Source of the DNA: a virus
Virus record (IMG/VR): IMGVR_UViG_3300009126_000656
Coordinates: 1-38,925 of that record
Reading direction: 5' to 3' (one strand)
DNA: 38,925 bases
Shown here in pieces: positions 21,707-28,455 of the stretch. Position numbers and translations under genes: made by a program. Within the stretch, counting starts at the first letter, position 1. Each line of letters opens with the position of its first letter. Under the pieces are notes generated by a model. The model saw only the letters and a list, made by a program, of their open reading frames with translations. It searched no databases and was not told the DNA's origin.

Positions 21707-21901
21707 ATGACACAGAAAACCTACATCATAGCAAAAGAGAATGACTCTCGCCCCTATCGTCAAGTAGTATTAGAAGGCACACCGGAGAAAGTAAAGCAAG
21801 ACTGGATGCGGTGGCATCCGAGGGGCAGAGTGTTAAGGATAGTCAAAGAGGATAAAACTTGGTGGCTAGTTAAAGCTCCGATGATCCAGCACGGAGATTG
21901 A
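21707..21901 (+). CDS. Hypothetical protein, 64 aa
   Basis: ATG21707 is preferred; ATG21701 lies only 2 nt after the -10 box and would precede the expected transcript start. The product is a short alpha/beta protein with QDWMRWHPRGRVLRIV and Trp residues near the end. No family. It heads a row of five tightly spaced genes (to 22689). Confidence 0.55.
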   Translation: MTQKTYIIAKENDSRPYRQVVLEGTPEKVKQDWMRWHPRGRVLRIVKEDKTWWLVKAPMIQHGD

Positions 21902-21905
21902 ATTT

Positions 21906-22049
21906 ATGAACATACATATAGAAAGATACATAGAAGAGCAAGGCTACGAGCCTATAGGAGAAGACCTGTTTGAATGTCCCGGTGGTCACGTATGGCACAT
22001 CGATGACATCGAGATGGAGTATCACGAAGACAAGAACCCTGATAGATAA
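21906..22049 (+). CDS. Small acidic protein, 47 aa
   Basis: Follows the previous stop by 4 nt. The 47-residue product is acidic with a CPGGHVWHIDD block. No known family; kept because of tight spacing with both neighbours. Confidence 0.45.
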   Translation: MNIHIERYIEEQGYEPIGEDLFECPGGHVWHIDDIEMEYHEDKNPDR

Positions 22050-22053
22050 GAAT

Positions 22054-22266
22054 ATGATCAGCAACAAACAACCTATAATTGAACTAGACGAAGACGGCAA
22101 GTTCATGACTATTGACGGAGTACTTCACTCTGTAATCTATCATCATTCGTTTGATGATTTCGGCGCGACCATAGACACCTTTAGGGTGATGAACTATGCG
22201 AGTGATGTAAAAGAGATTTACTCTTTTGATGAGTGCGAGACATTCACCTTTGACAATGGAGAATAG
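22054..22266 (+). CDS. Acidic hypothetical protein, 70 aa
   Basis: ATG22054 follows the preceding stop by 4 nt and avoids overlap, unlike the upstream ATG at 21970. Asp/Glu-rich with alternating strands. No family recognised. Confidence 0.5.
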   Translation: MISNKQPIIELDEDGKFMTIDGVLHSVIYHHSFDDFGATIDTFRVMNYASDVKEIYSFDECETFTFDNGE

Positions 22267-22267
22267 A

Positions 22268-22489
22268 ATGAGAGAATATCCTTTGACATTCGAAACGTTT
22301 AAACGACAAGTCAATTACGCCGTGCAACGCAGGCTCGGGTGTAGCATTTACGATTTGCCCGATAGTATTGATTTCAATGATTATTGGCATGATGATTGTG
22401 AGAAGCATGCGGACGATTTCTGGAATGGCGTCGAGGCGGCGACAGAGGACGTGCTTAACGATAACGGTTTTGAACTTAGCCCATATTAA
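22268..22489 (+). CDS. Hypothetical protein, 73 aa
   Basis: Starts one base after the previous stop. The N-terminus is basic and helical (FKRQVNYAVQRRLG), the C-terminus acidic (DYWHDDCEKHADDFWNG). No known domain. Confidence 0.5.
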   Translation: MREYPLTFETFKRQVNYAVQRRLGCSIYDLPDSIDFNDYWHDDCEKHADDFWNGVEAATEDVLNDNGFELSPY

Positions 22490-22491
22490 AA

Positions 22492-22689
22492 ATGAGGTTT
22501 TCTATATTTGCCAATGGGGCGCTATATGAATCTGATTTTGTTAATGCCGGGGAAGCTATCGACCGAGCTCAAGAGCTAAGCAAAGATTATGAGTTTCTTA
22601 CCGTAGTGAATAATGAGACCCGAAGAATTTACTGGGTCTCTGATTTTCACGTGCAAACTTATTTGGTGAAAGAAAAGGATTTCGTTTAA
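22492..22689 (+). CDS. Hypothetical protein, 65 aa
   Basis: Last gene of the 21707 row. A small alpha/beta protein (MRFSIFANGALYES, then a helix AGEAIDRAQELSKD, then strands). Palindromic element copy 5 follows about 17 bp after the stop codon. Confidence 0.5.
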   Translation: MRFSIFANGALYESDFVNAGEAIDRAQELSKDYEFLTVVNNETRRIYWVSDFHVQTYLVKEKDFV

Positions 22690-22705
22690 GCCTTGTTTTT
22701 ACGGG

Positions 22706-22738
22706 TTGGCACGCTGGCGGCTGCAGTTAGCATGCCAA
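22706..22738. repeat. GC-rich palindromic element, copy 5
   Basis: TTGGCACGCTGGCGG, centre CTGCAG, degenerate right side TTAG, then CATGCCAA. Preceded by the shared TTTAAGCCTTG flank. Confidence 0.75.
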
Positions 22739-22758
22739 AACTTTTTTAAAAAAACCCC

Positions 22759-22787
22759 TTGACAGATCGCCTTTTGTGTGGTATACT
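22759..22787 (+). promoter_or_regulatory. Class 2 promoter
   Basis: -35 TTGACA 22759-22764, 17-bp spacer with GATCGCCTTTTGTGTGG, -10 TATACT 22782-22787; ATG 22793 is 5 nt further. Confidence 0.85.
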
Positions 22788-22792
22788 ATGGT

Positions 22793-23023
22793 ATGAAAGA
22801 TAAGAAAAACACTTACAACGTGGAGTTCACAACAGCATTTGTTGGTTCTCGTTATGTCAACATCGTCCTTGAAGCAAAGGACGAAAAACAAGCTGAATGG
22901 GTTGCTCGCAACCTTTGCCGTTTCGGTTATATTAGCAACACCACTAAAACCGATGAGGTTGCTGCTTTTACTGAAGAAACTCACGCTTTTGCTTACGACA
23001 AAGATTATGAAGTTTATTCATAA
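22793..23023 (+). CDS. Hypothetical protein, 76 aa
   Basis: Beta-like start (TYNVEFTTAFVGSRYVNIVL) followed by a helix (AKDEKQAEWVARNL); resembles a small ferredoxin-like fold but no family is named. Own class 2 promoter, predicted leaderless. Confidence 0.55.
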   Translation: MKDKKNTYNVEFTTAFVGSRYVNIVLEAKDEKQAEWVARNLCRFGYISNTTKTDEVAAFTEETHAFAYDKDYEVYS

Positions 23024-23041
23024 AAAAGTTTAAGAAATCGC

Positions 23042-23070
23042 TTGACAGATCGCCTTTTATGTGCTATATT
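23042..23070 (+). promoter_or_regulatory. Class 2 promoter
   Basis: -35 TTGACA 23042-23047, spacer GATCGCCTTTTATGTGC, -10 TATATT 23065-23070; ATG 23078 is 7 nt further. The -35 half-spacer is nearly identical to that at 22759. Confidence 0.85.
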
Positions 23071-23077
23071 ATACCTA

Positions 23078-23269
23078 ATGAAAGTCAAAGAACAAAACAC
23101 AGTAGCCACCACCACAGAGATGAACCTTGCTGCTGCCAAGTGTGCGGAAGGTTTTCAAAAGGCTTGTTTACTTTTTAGGATGTTAGAACACGCTAACAAC
23201 AGAGGCACGGGAGAGCATCAGTATGACATTCTAGAAAAACACTTTAATGAGAAAGAAAGTCTTTACTAG
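23078..23269 (+). CDS. Small helical protein, 63 aa
   Basis: The product is almost all helix (MNLAAAKCAEGFQKACLLFRM). No family. Its TAG stop overlaps the first bases of the class 3 box (TAGGAC) of the next promoter. Confidence 0.5.
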   Translation: MKVKEQNTVATTTEMNLAAAKCAEGFQKACLLFRMLEHANNRGTGEHQYDILEKHFNEKESLY

Positions 23270-23301
23270 GACAGCGGATGTCCCACCCTGTATGCTATAC
23301 T
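23269..23301 (+). promoter_or_regulatory. Class 3 promoter
   Basis: GGAC 23269-23272, GTCC 23280-23283 then CACCC, -10 TATACT 23296-23301, 27 bp from the box start. No -35 hexamer. Confidence 0.7.
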
Positions 23302-23313
23302 AAACACAGTTAA

Positions 23314-23595
23314 ATGATTATGAAAGAACTAACAGTAGAACAAGAAGCCCAACTCTTACTAAACCAAGAGGTCGAGGTATTAAGCACGCGCATCTCTTTC
23401 TTTTACAAGAAGCGTGGAATCGTTGAGGCTATCATGGCAGATGGTCGCACGTTAGACATTAAGATGTCTGATGGCAAGAACGTCTTTCTTGATGTCACCT
23501 TTGTGGGTGAGATTCAAGAGCGTACACAGTTCGCCAAGACAGAGCAAAGCCTTGGCCCTGATGCTAACAGTGTCCTACCACACAACAGGCTTTAG
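23314..23595 (+). CDS. Hypothetical protein, 93 aa
   Basis: Start at ATG23314 or ATG23320. The middle is beta-rich (KKRGIVEAIMADGRTLDIKM, NVFLDVTFVGEI) and looks like an Sm- or SH3-like barrel by pattern only. A 22-codon membrane peptide follows one base later. Confidence 0.5.
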   Translation: MIMKELTVEQEAQLLLNQEVEVLSTRISFFYKKRGIVEAIMADGRTLDIKMSDGKNVFLDVTFVGEIQERTQFAKTEQSLGPDANSVLPHNRL

Positions 23596-23596
23596 T

Positions 23597-23665
23597 ATGG
23601 AATTATTCCCTTTAGTTATTGTTATGGCGTGCATGTGTAGCGTGTGCATCATAATGGACTGGTAA
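23597..23665 (+). CDS. Cys-rich membrane micropeptide, 22 aa
   Basis: Reading frame of 22 codons beginning one base after the previous stop: one hydrophobic span with three Cys residues (ACMCSVC). Comparable to the 23-residue peptide at 19137. Small size makes it uncertain. Confidence 0.35.
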   Translation: MELFPLVIVMACMCSVCIIMDW

Positions 23666-23696
23666 AAGGATCTCATTTAAGCCTTGTATTACAGGG

Positions 23697-23730
23697 CTGG
23701 CACGCTGGCTGCAGCCGCCGCCGTGCCAAG
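23697..23730. repeat. GC-rich palindromic element, copy 6
   Basis: CTGGCACGCTGG, centre CTGCAGCCG, right arm CCGTGCCAAG. Preceded by ATCTCATTTAAGCCTTG. Confidence 0.8.
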
Positions 23731-23762
23731 TGCATTGTGAATAACTTTCTTTAGAAAACCCC

Positions 23763-23791
23763 TTGACAGATGCCCCTTTGTGTGTTATATT
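23763..23791 (+). promoter_or_regulatory. Class 2 promoter
   Basis: -35 TTGACA 23763-23768, spacer GATGCCCCTTTGTGTGT, -10 TATATT 23786-23791; ATG 23799 is 7 nt further. Confidence 0.85.
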
Positions 23792-23798
23792 CTTACCA

Positions 23799-24089
23799 AT
23801 GAACAACGAAAAGAAACCTACTTACACCCTCTGGAACGGCAGCCACATGGTCGCCACCTACCCCCACACCCGCCAAGGCATGGACGCTGCTATGGAGAAG
23901 GCCCACGGCTTATATGTGGGTGGCTATGGTACGCTCACCCTATATTCTAGCAGGGACGACCTAGTGTGGAAGTCTACCTCATGGGAGGATGACGTAGAGG
24001 ATACCATGACTGACGTGGAGGCTGATGCTGATGCCCTTGCCTCTGCTGGGTATGGTACTGATGAGGATTATGGGTACTATGGTGAATAA
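23799..24089 (+). CDS. Acidic Tyr/Gly-rich protein, 96 aa
   Basis: The first half is alpha/beta (YTLWNGSHMVATYP, helix, YGTLTLYSSRDDLVW). The second half is a low-complexity acidic tail ending in Tyr/Gly (DEDYGYYGE). No family; predicted leaderless start. Confidence 0.55.
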   Translation: MNNEKKPTYTLWNGSHMVATYPHTRQGMDAAMEKAHGLYVGGYGTLTLYSSRDDLVWKSTSWEDDVEDTMTDVEADADALASAGYGTDEDYGYYGE

Positions 24090-24097
24090 CTTTACCC

Positions 24098-24126
24098 TTG
24101 ACAATTAACCTTTTATGAGCTATATT
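24098..24126 (+). promoter_or_regulatory. Class 2 promoter
   Basis: -35 TTGACA 24098-24103, spacer ending CTTTTATGAGC, -10 TATATT 24121-24126; ATG 24133 is 6 nt further. Confidence 0.85.
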
Positions 24127-24132
24127 ACTCTT

Positions 24133-24351
24133 ATGAATGACAACCTAATGGACATGATTCGGGTATCCTGCGACGAGTGTGTGTGTGATGACGACATCGC
24201 TCGCATGGAGTATGAGCGTGGTGAGCGTGAGCGTGAGGAGCGGGAGCGTCAAGAGCATTGGGACGCCTTAGAGGCACAGCATGGCCCATTGCACTTTCGT
24301 AATGGACGCTTTGAGTATGCCGAGTATGAGGGCATGGCTTGGAAGGATTAA
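24133..24351 (+). CDS. Highly charged Glu/Arg-rich protein, 72 aa
   Basis: Starts with a Cys cluster (SCDECVCDDD), then a long Glu/Arg helix (EYERGEREREERERQEHW) that may be a single alpha-helix or coiled coil, then a short aromatic C-terminus. No family. Confidence 0.55.
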   Translation: MNDNLMDMIRVSCDECVCDDDIARMEYERGEREREERERQEHWDALEAQHGPLHFRNGRFEYAEYEGMAWKD

Positions 24352-24403
24352 ACAACAAGGGCTTGCGTGGTAGCCTATGATATCACGCCCTTACTATATC
24401 ATT

Positions 24404-24613
24404 ATGATTGAATTAGGTATGGAGGTTATGAACCTCAACGGCTACCTCGGTGTGGTCGCTGGTTCTCCCCGCAACGGCAAGTGGCTTGTTATCGATGGTA
24501 ACAAGATCCGCCGTGTGCGTGAGGAGGACATGAGGGAGTATGACCATGAGTACGCGCGTGAGGTGTGCGGCCCATGGGATCACACCCCCTCATCCCTCGA
24601 ACCCCAAGACTAG
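24404..24613 (+). CDS. Hypothetical protein, 69 aa
   Basis: Begins MIELGMEVMNLNGYLGVVAG and is beta-rich, with KWLVIDGNKIRRVREED. A TACTAT (24392-24397) 6 nt before the ATG could be a -10 box, but no -35 or class 3 box is clear. The in-frame ATG at 24377 is less likely. Confidence 0.5.
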   Translation: MIELGMEVMNLNGYLGVVAGSPRNGKWLVIDGNKIRRVREEDMREYDHEYAREVCGPWDHTPSSLEPQD

Positions 24614-24671
24614 GGGCAAGCGGCGAAAGCCGCCCTTTAAAGGATCGCGTTTCACCCCACAAAAACAGGGG

Positions 24672-24705
24672 TGGCACGCGGGCTGCAGCCGCCCCGATGC
24701 CAAGT
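24672..24705. repeat. GC-rich palindromic element, copy 7, flank inverted
   Basis: TGGCACGCGGG, centre CTGCAGCCG, right arm GATGCCAAG. Its left flank CACCCCACAAAAACAGGGG is the reverse complement of the right flank of copies 1 and 3, so this copy is in the opposite orientation. Confidence 0.75.
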
Positions 24706-24740
24706 GTCAAGGGGATTTTTTTTCAACTTTCTTTTCGGTA

Positions 24741-24773
24741 GGACTACGGATGTCCCACCCTATGTGCTATATT
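24741..24773 (+). promoter_or_regulatory. Class 3 promoter
   Basis: GGAC 24741-24744, GTCC 24752-24755 then CACCC, -10 TATATT 24768-24773, 27 bp from the box start; ATG 24780 is 6 nt further. Confidence 0.75.
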
Positions 24774-24779
24774 ATACGT

Positions 24780-24956
24780 ATGTTAAACAAGATAGAAAGC
24801 ATATTCACAGTAACATTCACCAACGACAGCACCGTGTTCATTAAGGCAAGGGATAGGGGACACGCGCGCCGCATCGTGGAGCGGAACGGTAGCACGTGGA
24901 CACGCGCTGATGAGAGCGTTGAAATGGTGATTAAAAAAATTGAAAGAAGTTGCTAG
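24780..24956 (+). CDS. Small hypothetical protein, 58 aa
   Basis: Alternating strand/helix/strand pattern (FTVTFTNDSTVFIKARDRGH, helix, SVEMVIKKIE) similar to the protein at 22793 in layout. Predicted leaderless start. The TAG stop lies just before the next class 3 box. Confidence 0.5.
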   Translation: MLNKIESIFTVTFTNDSTVFIKARDRGHARRIVERNGSTWTRADESVEMVIKKIERSC

Positions 24957-24959
24957 GTA

Positions 24960-24992
24960 GGACTACAGATGTCCCACCCCCTATGCTATAAT
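24960..24992 (+). promoter_or_regulatory. Class 3 promoter
   Basis: GGAC 24960-24963, GTCC 24971-24974 then CACCCC, consensus -10 TATAAT 24987-24992, 27 bp from the box start; ATG 24999 is 6 nt further. Confidence 0.75.
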
Positions 24993-24998
24993 GTACGC

Positions 24999-25358
24999 AT
25001 GAAGATTATGAAAGATAACACTAACAAAGCAAACAACCTCATCATTGGGGCTATCTACATCAACGCCAACACTGGCACACCTTGCCGCTTGGTGAACATC
25101 GTATCCTGCCAAGGCGTTTGGCTTGAAGCCTTCGACGGTTCAGGTTATGGTGAACTGGTTAGCTTCGAGGATTGCCATTACGCAAGCCAAGACGAGGTTG
25201 ACGATTACCTTGAGGACTTGCGAGTCTACACCGCAAGCGAGAAAGCTCCGTCTCACAAAGAGATGCCAGCGCAACGCGTTAAGAACTACGACACGTATTG
25301 GAACGTGCAAGGTTACTACGAGGACAGCTACGGCAACGACATCCGTTGCCGAGACTAG
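24999..25358 (+). CDS. Hypothetical protein, paralogue of the one at 4710
   Basis: A 119-residue protein. Residues 14-75 (GAIYIN ... CRLVNIVSCQGVWLEAF ... FEDCHYASQDEVDDYLEDL) parallel the 63-residue protein at 4710. The extra C-terminus is polar with aromatic residues (YDTYWNVQGYYEDSYG). It is the last gene before the late region. Confidence 0.6.
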   Translation: MKIMKDNTNKANNLIIGAIYINANTGTPCRLVNIVSCQGVWLEAFDGSGYGELVSFEDCHYASQDEVDDYLEDLRVYTASEKAPSHKEMPAQRVKNYDTYWNVQGYYEDSYGNDIRCRD

Positions 25359-25360
25359 TT

Positions 25361-25388
25361 CGGGATGCCCGTGGTGCAGGAGAGCACC
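25361..25388 (+). terminator. Tandem hairpins at the early/late border
   Basis: CGGG-ATG-CCCG (25361-25371), then GGTGC-AGGAGA-GCACC (25373-25388), followed by TTAAA. Weak as an intrinsic terminator but well placed after the last early gene. Confidence 0.45.
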
Positions 25389-25438
25389 TTAAACATCGAG
25401 GGCAACCCCCCTATTTACTCGAAACATTTTCACTATTA

Positions 25439-25468
25439 TTGACTTTTTTAGGCGGTGGGGGGTACAAA
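25439..25468 (+). promoter_or_regulatory. Possible promoter upstream of late region
   Basis: TTGACT (25439-25444) and TACAAA (25463-25468), 18 bp apart, without the CCGTAAA block. The 300 bp between 25389 and 25692 has no gene and contains A/T-runs and a CGGCCCGGGG island near 25513. Assignment is tentative. Confidence 0.35.
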
Positions 25469-25692
25469 TAAGTCTGCCCGAGAAAATTTGAAAATCTTTT
25501 TCATATAAAAAAATCGGCCCGGGGTATTAGTTAAAATAGATCTTTGTGATATATAGCTTACTACATATACAAATAAGAGGGTAAAATGCAGGGCGCAAAT
25601 ATAAAAAAACTTTAATATATTTTGCCGCTGATATTCTGTTTGTTTTTCTGCGTAAAAGTTCGAAAAAACACAAAAAAATACAATAATAGTTA

Positions 25693-26454
25693 ATGGACCT
25701 TCAGTTAGATAGGTTTGGAGCTAAAGTAAATAATACTTGTAGGCTTTCTGGCGCGGCACATACTTACTTAAATAATGTTCTTTGTGTTAATCTTGATGTA
25801 GCGACAGACAGGCTAGCGAAGCTAGAAGATGAATTAAGGCTTCAATGGGTAAATTGGTATAGATTACAAGCTTTTGATACTCATCAAGACGACGCACCTC
25901 ATGGCGAACCCGGAAGTAATGTATGGGATCAGCCCGGACATGTCGGCGTAGCACGGTCTCATAGAGAATGCATTAGGTATGCTAAACACTTTGAATGGCC
26001 GCATGTTACAATTTTTGAAGATGATGTAAAATTTAATGGTGACTTACAAGAACAATTTGCAAAATATATAGATTATGTACCTGCTGATTGGGATTTTTTG
26101 TTTTTAGGTGGAATTCGACACCTCGCGGCTCCAATTTATGTGAATGAACATGTAGTTAAAACCACTCAAACCTTTGGAATGATTGCTTATATTATTAATC
26201 ATACTCTATTTGATGAATTAATCTATCGTTGGAGCGATGAAGGCATAACAACTGCTACTGGTGAAAAAAGTTCTACAGAAATTTCTATGCACCCAATACA
26301 AAGAGAAAAGAATTTTTATGCTATGTATCCTTCTTTAGTATGGCAAGACAGATTTAATTATTCTTATATAGCTCGTAGCAGCGAATTAGGAGATATAACA
26401 GATAACATTGGTAATTTTATAAAACAAGACGAATCCGGCGCACTAATTAAATAA
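25693..26454 (+). CDS. Glycosyltransferase family 25-like protein
   Basis: A 253-residue protein resembling GT25 (LPS-type galactosyl/glucosyl) transferases: VNLDVATDRL (32-41) as the first strand, GHVGVARSHRECI (82-94) as the conserved acceptor-side helix, and IFEDDV (107-112) with the acidic nucleotide-sugar motif. It may modify host surface sugars or phage particle proteins. First gene of the late region, preceded by AT-rich DNA. Confidence 0.75.
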   Translation: MDLQLDRFGAKVNNTCRLSGAAHTYLNNVLCVNLDVATDRLAKLEDELRLQWVNWYRLQAFDTHQDDAPHGEPGSNVWDQPGHVGVARSHRECIRYAKHFEWPHVTIFEDDVKFNGDLQEQFAKYIDYVPADWDFLFLGGIRHLAAPIYVNEHVVKTTQTFGMIAYIINHTLFDELIYRWSDEGITTATGEKSSTEISMHPIQREKNFYAMYPSLVWQDRFNYSYIARSSELGDITDNIGNFIKQDESGALIK

Positions 26455-26473
26455 GTTTTTTTGCATTTCTAGT

Positions 26474-26482
26474 GTGTAAATA
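26474..26482 (+). promoter_or_regulatory. Late-promoter-like motif GTGTAAATA
   Basis: Sits 5 nt before the PhoH start codon. Similar GTGTAAT-like motifs precede other late-region genes; candidate target of the gp55-like sigma factor. Confidence 0.4.
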
Positions 26483-26487
26483 GCGAT

Positions 26488-27300
26488 ATGCCTGAAAAGA
26501 AAAATTCAAGAAGGGTAAAAAAAACACAAGTAGCAAAAAACGTAAAGATAAGAGGGGGCAAGGACGTTGCTCCTGATTTGAAAGAGGCAAACGAACAGGC
26601 CCCTTACGTTGTCCCTAACCCGATTAAAAAAGCCATCAAACTAAATCAATTCCCTTGGACTGATAAGCAAAAGGAATTCTTTAGAATAGCTTTACATCCC
26701 TCAACTAATATTGTTTTTGTTTCTGGTCCCGCTGGAACATCTAAAACTTTGTTAGCAGTTTATTGTGCTTTACAGTTATTGAATATGAAATCTATTGAAG
26801 AGATAATGTATTTAAGATCAGCAGTAGAAAGCAGCGCGCAATCTCTCGGCTTCCTACCCGGGAGCGCAGATGAGAAATTAAAATTTTATAATTTACCTTT
26901 TCTAGATAAGCTCGAAGAGCTTTTACTAGAGACAAAAGCAGAAAAATTAGAGCTCGAGCACCGAATCTCCATGTTCCCAGTCAATTTCGCTCGCGGAATG
27001 AACTGGAAAGATAAGTGCGTGATTCTGGACGAAGCCCAAAACTCTACTATTAAAGAAATTACTACGGTTTTGACCCGGCTGGGGAAAAACAGTAGATGCT
27101 TTATTTTAGCAGATCCTATGCAAACTGATTTAAAAAACGACAGCATGTTTGGTGGATTTGAATCTTTGAAAAAAGTGTTTTCAGACGAAGAAAGTTTACA
27201 ATTTGGAATTTATACATTTGAATTTTCAGAAGAAGATATTATGAGGTCAGAGCTTGTGAAATTTATAATCAAAAAACTTAAAACCTTGGAGGATAAGTAA
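26488..27300 (+). CDS. PhoH-like ATPase
   Basis: A 270-residue P-loop protein of the PhoH family, frequent in phages. Walker A is GPAGTSKT (80-87), followed by LLAVYCALQL; a MYLRSAVESS block and GFLPGS follow; Walker B is ILDEAQN (179-185), then the sensor-like FILADPMQTD. The N-terminal 45 residues are basic and likely disordered. PhoH proteins are linked to RNA metabolism; the phage role is unknown. The ClpP-like gene starts inside its stop codon region. Confidence 0.9.
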   Translation: MPEKKNSRRVKKTQVAKNVKIRGGKDVAPDLKEANEQAPYVVPNPIKKAIKLNQFPWTDKQKEFFRIALHPSTNIVFVSGPAGTSKTLLAVYCALQLLNMKSIEEIMYLRSAVESSAQSLGFLPGSADEKLKFYNLPFLDKLEELLLETKAEKLELEHRISMFPVNFARGMNWKDKCVILDEAQNSTIKEITTVLTRLGKNSRCFILADPMQTDLKNDSMFGGFESLKKVFSDEESLQFGIYTFEFSEEDIMRSELVKFIIKKLKTLEDK

Positions 27301-28025
27301 TGAGTGAAGAAAAGAAATCTGAAAAAGAATTAGCGGCGTCTTTAGCTAAAACCGAAGCCGAAACCCAGCAAGTCCTTGCTGAAATCGAAAAAACCCAAGC
27401 CGAGACAAGAAGGATCGAGGCCGAAGCGCAGAAGGCTCAATTAGCCGCTCGAGAAGATTACGAAAAAAGGATGAAGAAGGAATGCACCGACGAAGAGAAT
27501 CATTTATATAGATTTTCTGGAGAAGTTTCTAAATCTTCTGTCACGGCATGCATGAGAAAACTTACCGAGTGGTCTAGGATGAAGCCTAAATGTGATATGG
27601 AAATTATTTTTTCATCACCGGGAGGAGAAATCATATCTGGGTTTGAATTATTTGATTTCATACAAGACCTGCGGCACAAGGGTCATAAAATAACCACTGG
27701 ATCTTTAGGGTATGCAGCCTCTATGGCGGGCATACTGCTCCAAGCTGGAGATGTTAGGTGGATTGGTGGCCAAAGCTGGTTAATGATTCACAGGGCGGCA
27801 TTCGGGGCCTATGGAAAAACGTTTGAAATTGAAGACGAGGTAGAATTCGTCAAAAGAATAGAAGAACGTATTTTGGATATTTTTACCACCCGATCTAAGT
27901 TAACCAAAAGAAAAATCAAAAGAAATTGGGATAGAAAAGATTGGTGGATCAGTGCGGACGAATCTCTAGAATTGATGCTCGTCGATGAGATAAGAGCCAA
28001 GATGCCTGAGATGGAAAATAAATAA
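27300..28025 (+). CDS. ClpP-like serine protease with N-terminal coiled coil
   Basis: A 241-residue protein whose C-terminal ~175 residues are a ClpP-like fold: SSPGGEIISG (105-114), nucleophile Ser141 in GYAASMAG, His164 in LMIHRAAFG, and an aspartate (Asp214, by alignment with the RDRF-type ClpP motif) before WWISADESLELMLVDEI. The first ~60 residues are a charged heptad-type helix (ETQQVLAEIEKTQAETRR), not found in cellular ClpP. It may be a head-maturation or scaffold-cleaving protease or act on host proteins. Overlaps the PhoH gene by one base. Confidence 0.85.
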   Translation: MSEEKKSEKELAASLAKTEAETQQVLAEIEKTQAETRRIEAEAQKAQLAAREDYEKRMKKECTDEENHLYRFSGEVSKSSVTACMRKLTEWSRMKPKCDMEIIFSSPGGEIISGFELFDFIQDLRHKGHKITTGSLGYAASMAGILLQAGDVRWIGGQSWLMIHRAAFGAYGKTFEIEDEVEFVKRIEERILDIFTTRSKLTKRKIKRNWDRKDWWISADESLELMLVDEIRAKMPEMENK

Positions 28026-28036
28026 AAAAAAAAAAT

Positions 28037-28450
28037 ATGTACAGACATGAAGCTAGTTTGTATAATGAATTGATGGACGACACAAATTTTCACGAATCAA
28101 AGAGGTTTGCCTCGGAAGAAGAGCAAAAAACTGTATTAGTAGATATTGACGAAACAGTTTGCTTCTATAGCGGTAAAAGAACATATGACTTAGCCGAGCC
28201 CCATCTAGATAATATAGCTAAGATTAACAAGCTATATGATGAAGGCTGGGAGGTTATTTATTGGACTGCTCGTGGAGGTTCTGACAAATCCATTAAGGCT
28301 GGGAGATGTTACTACGATTTTACTTGGAAACAATTAGAATCGTGGGGATGTAAATTCCACGATCTTTCTACGGGTTCGAAAGGTAAATATATTAAACCTG
28401 CTTGTGATTTAGTTATTGATGATAAATCAAAAAGAATAGAGGAGATATAA
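28037..28450 (+). CDS. HAD-superfamily phosphatase
   Basis: A 137-residue HAD-like hydrolase. Motif I is VDIDET (35-40; Asp36 nucleophile, Asp38 general acid), motif II is in IYWTARG (74-80), and the final motifs are Lys120 and DLVIDDK (124-130). The short length without a large cap fits polynucleotide 3'-phosphatase or sugar-phosphate phosphatases; the substrate is not readable. An A-run precedes the start codon. Confidence 0.8.
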   Translation: MYRHEASLYNELMDDTNFHESKRFASEEEQKTVLVDIDETVCFYSGKRTYDLAEPHLDNIAKINKLYDEGWEVIYWTARGGSDKSIKAGRCYYDFTWKQLESWGCKFHDLSTGSKGKYIKPACDLVIDDKSKRIEEI

Positions 28451-28455
28451 AAGAT

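Noticed and set aside
16218-24705. Repeat family considered as a CRISPR array
   Set aside because: Copies are about 1-2 kb apart with genes between them, not regular 30-40 bp spacers, and there are no cas genes.
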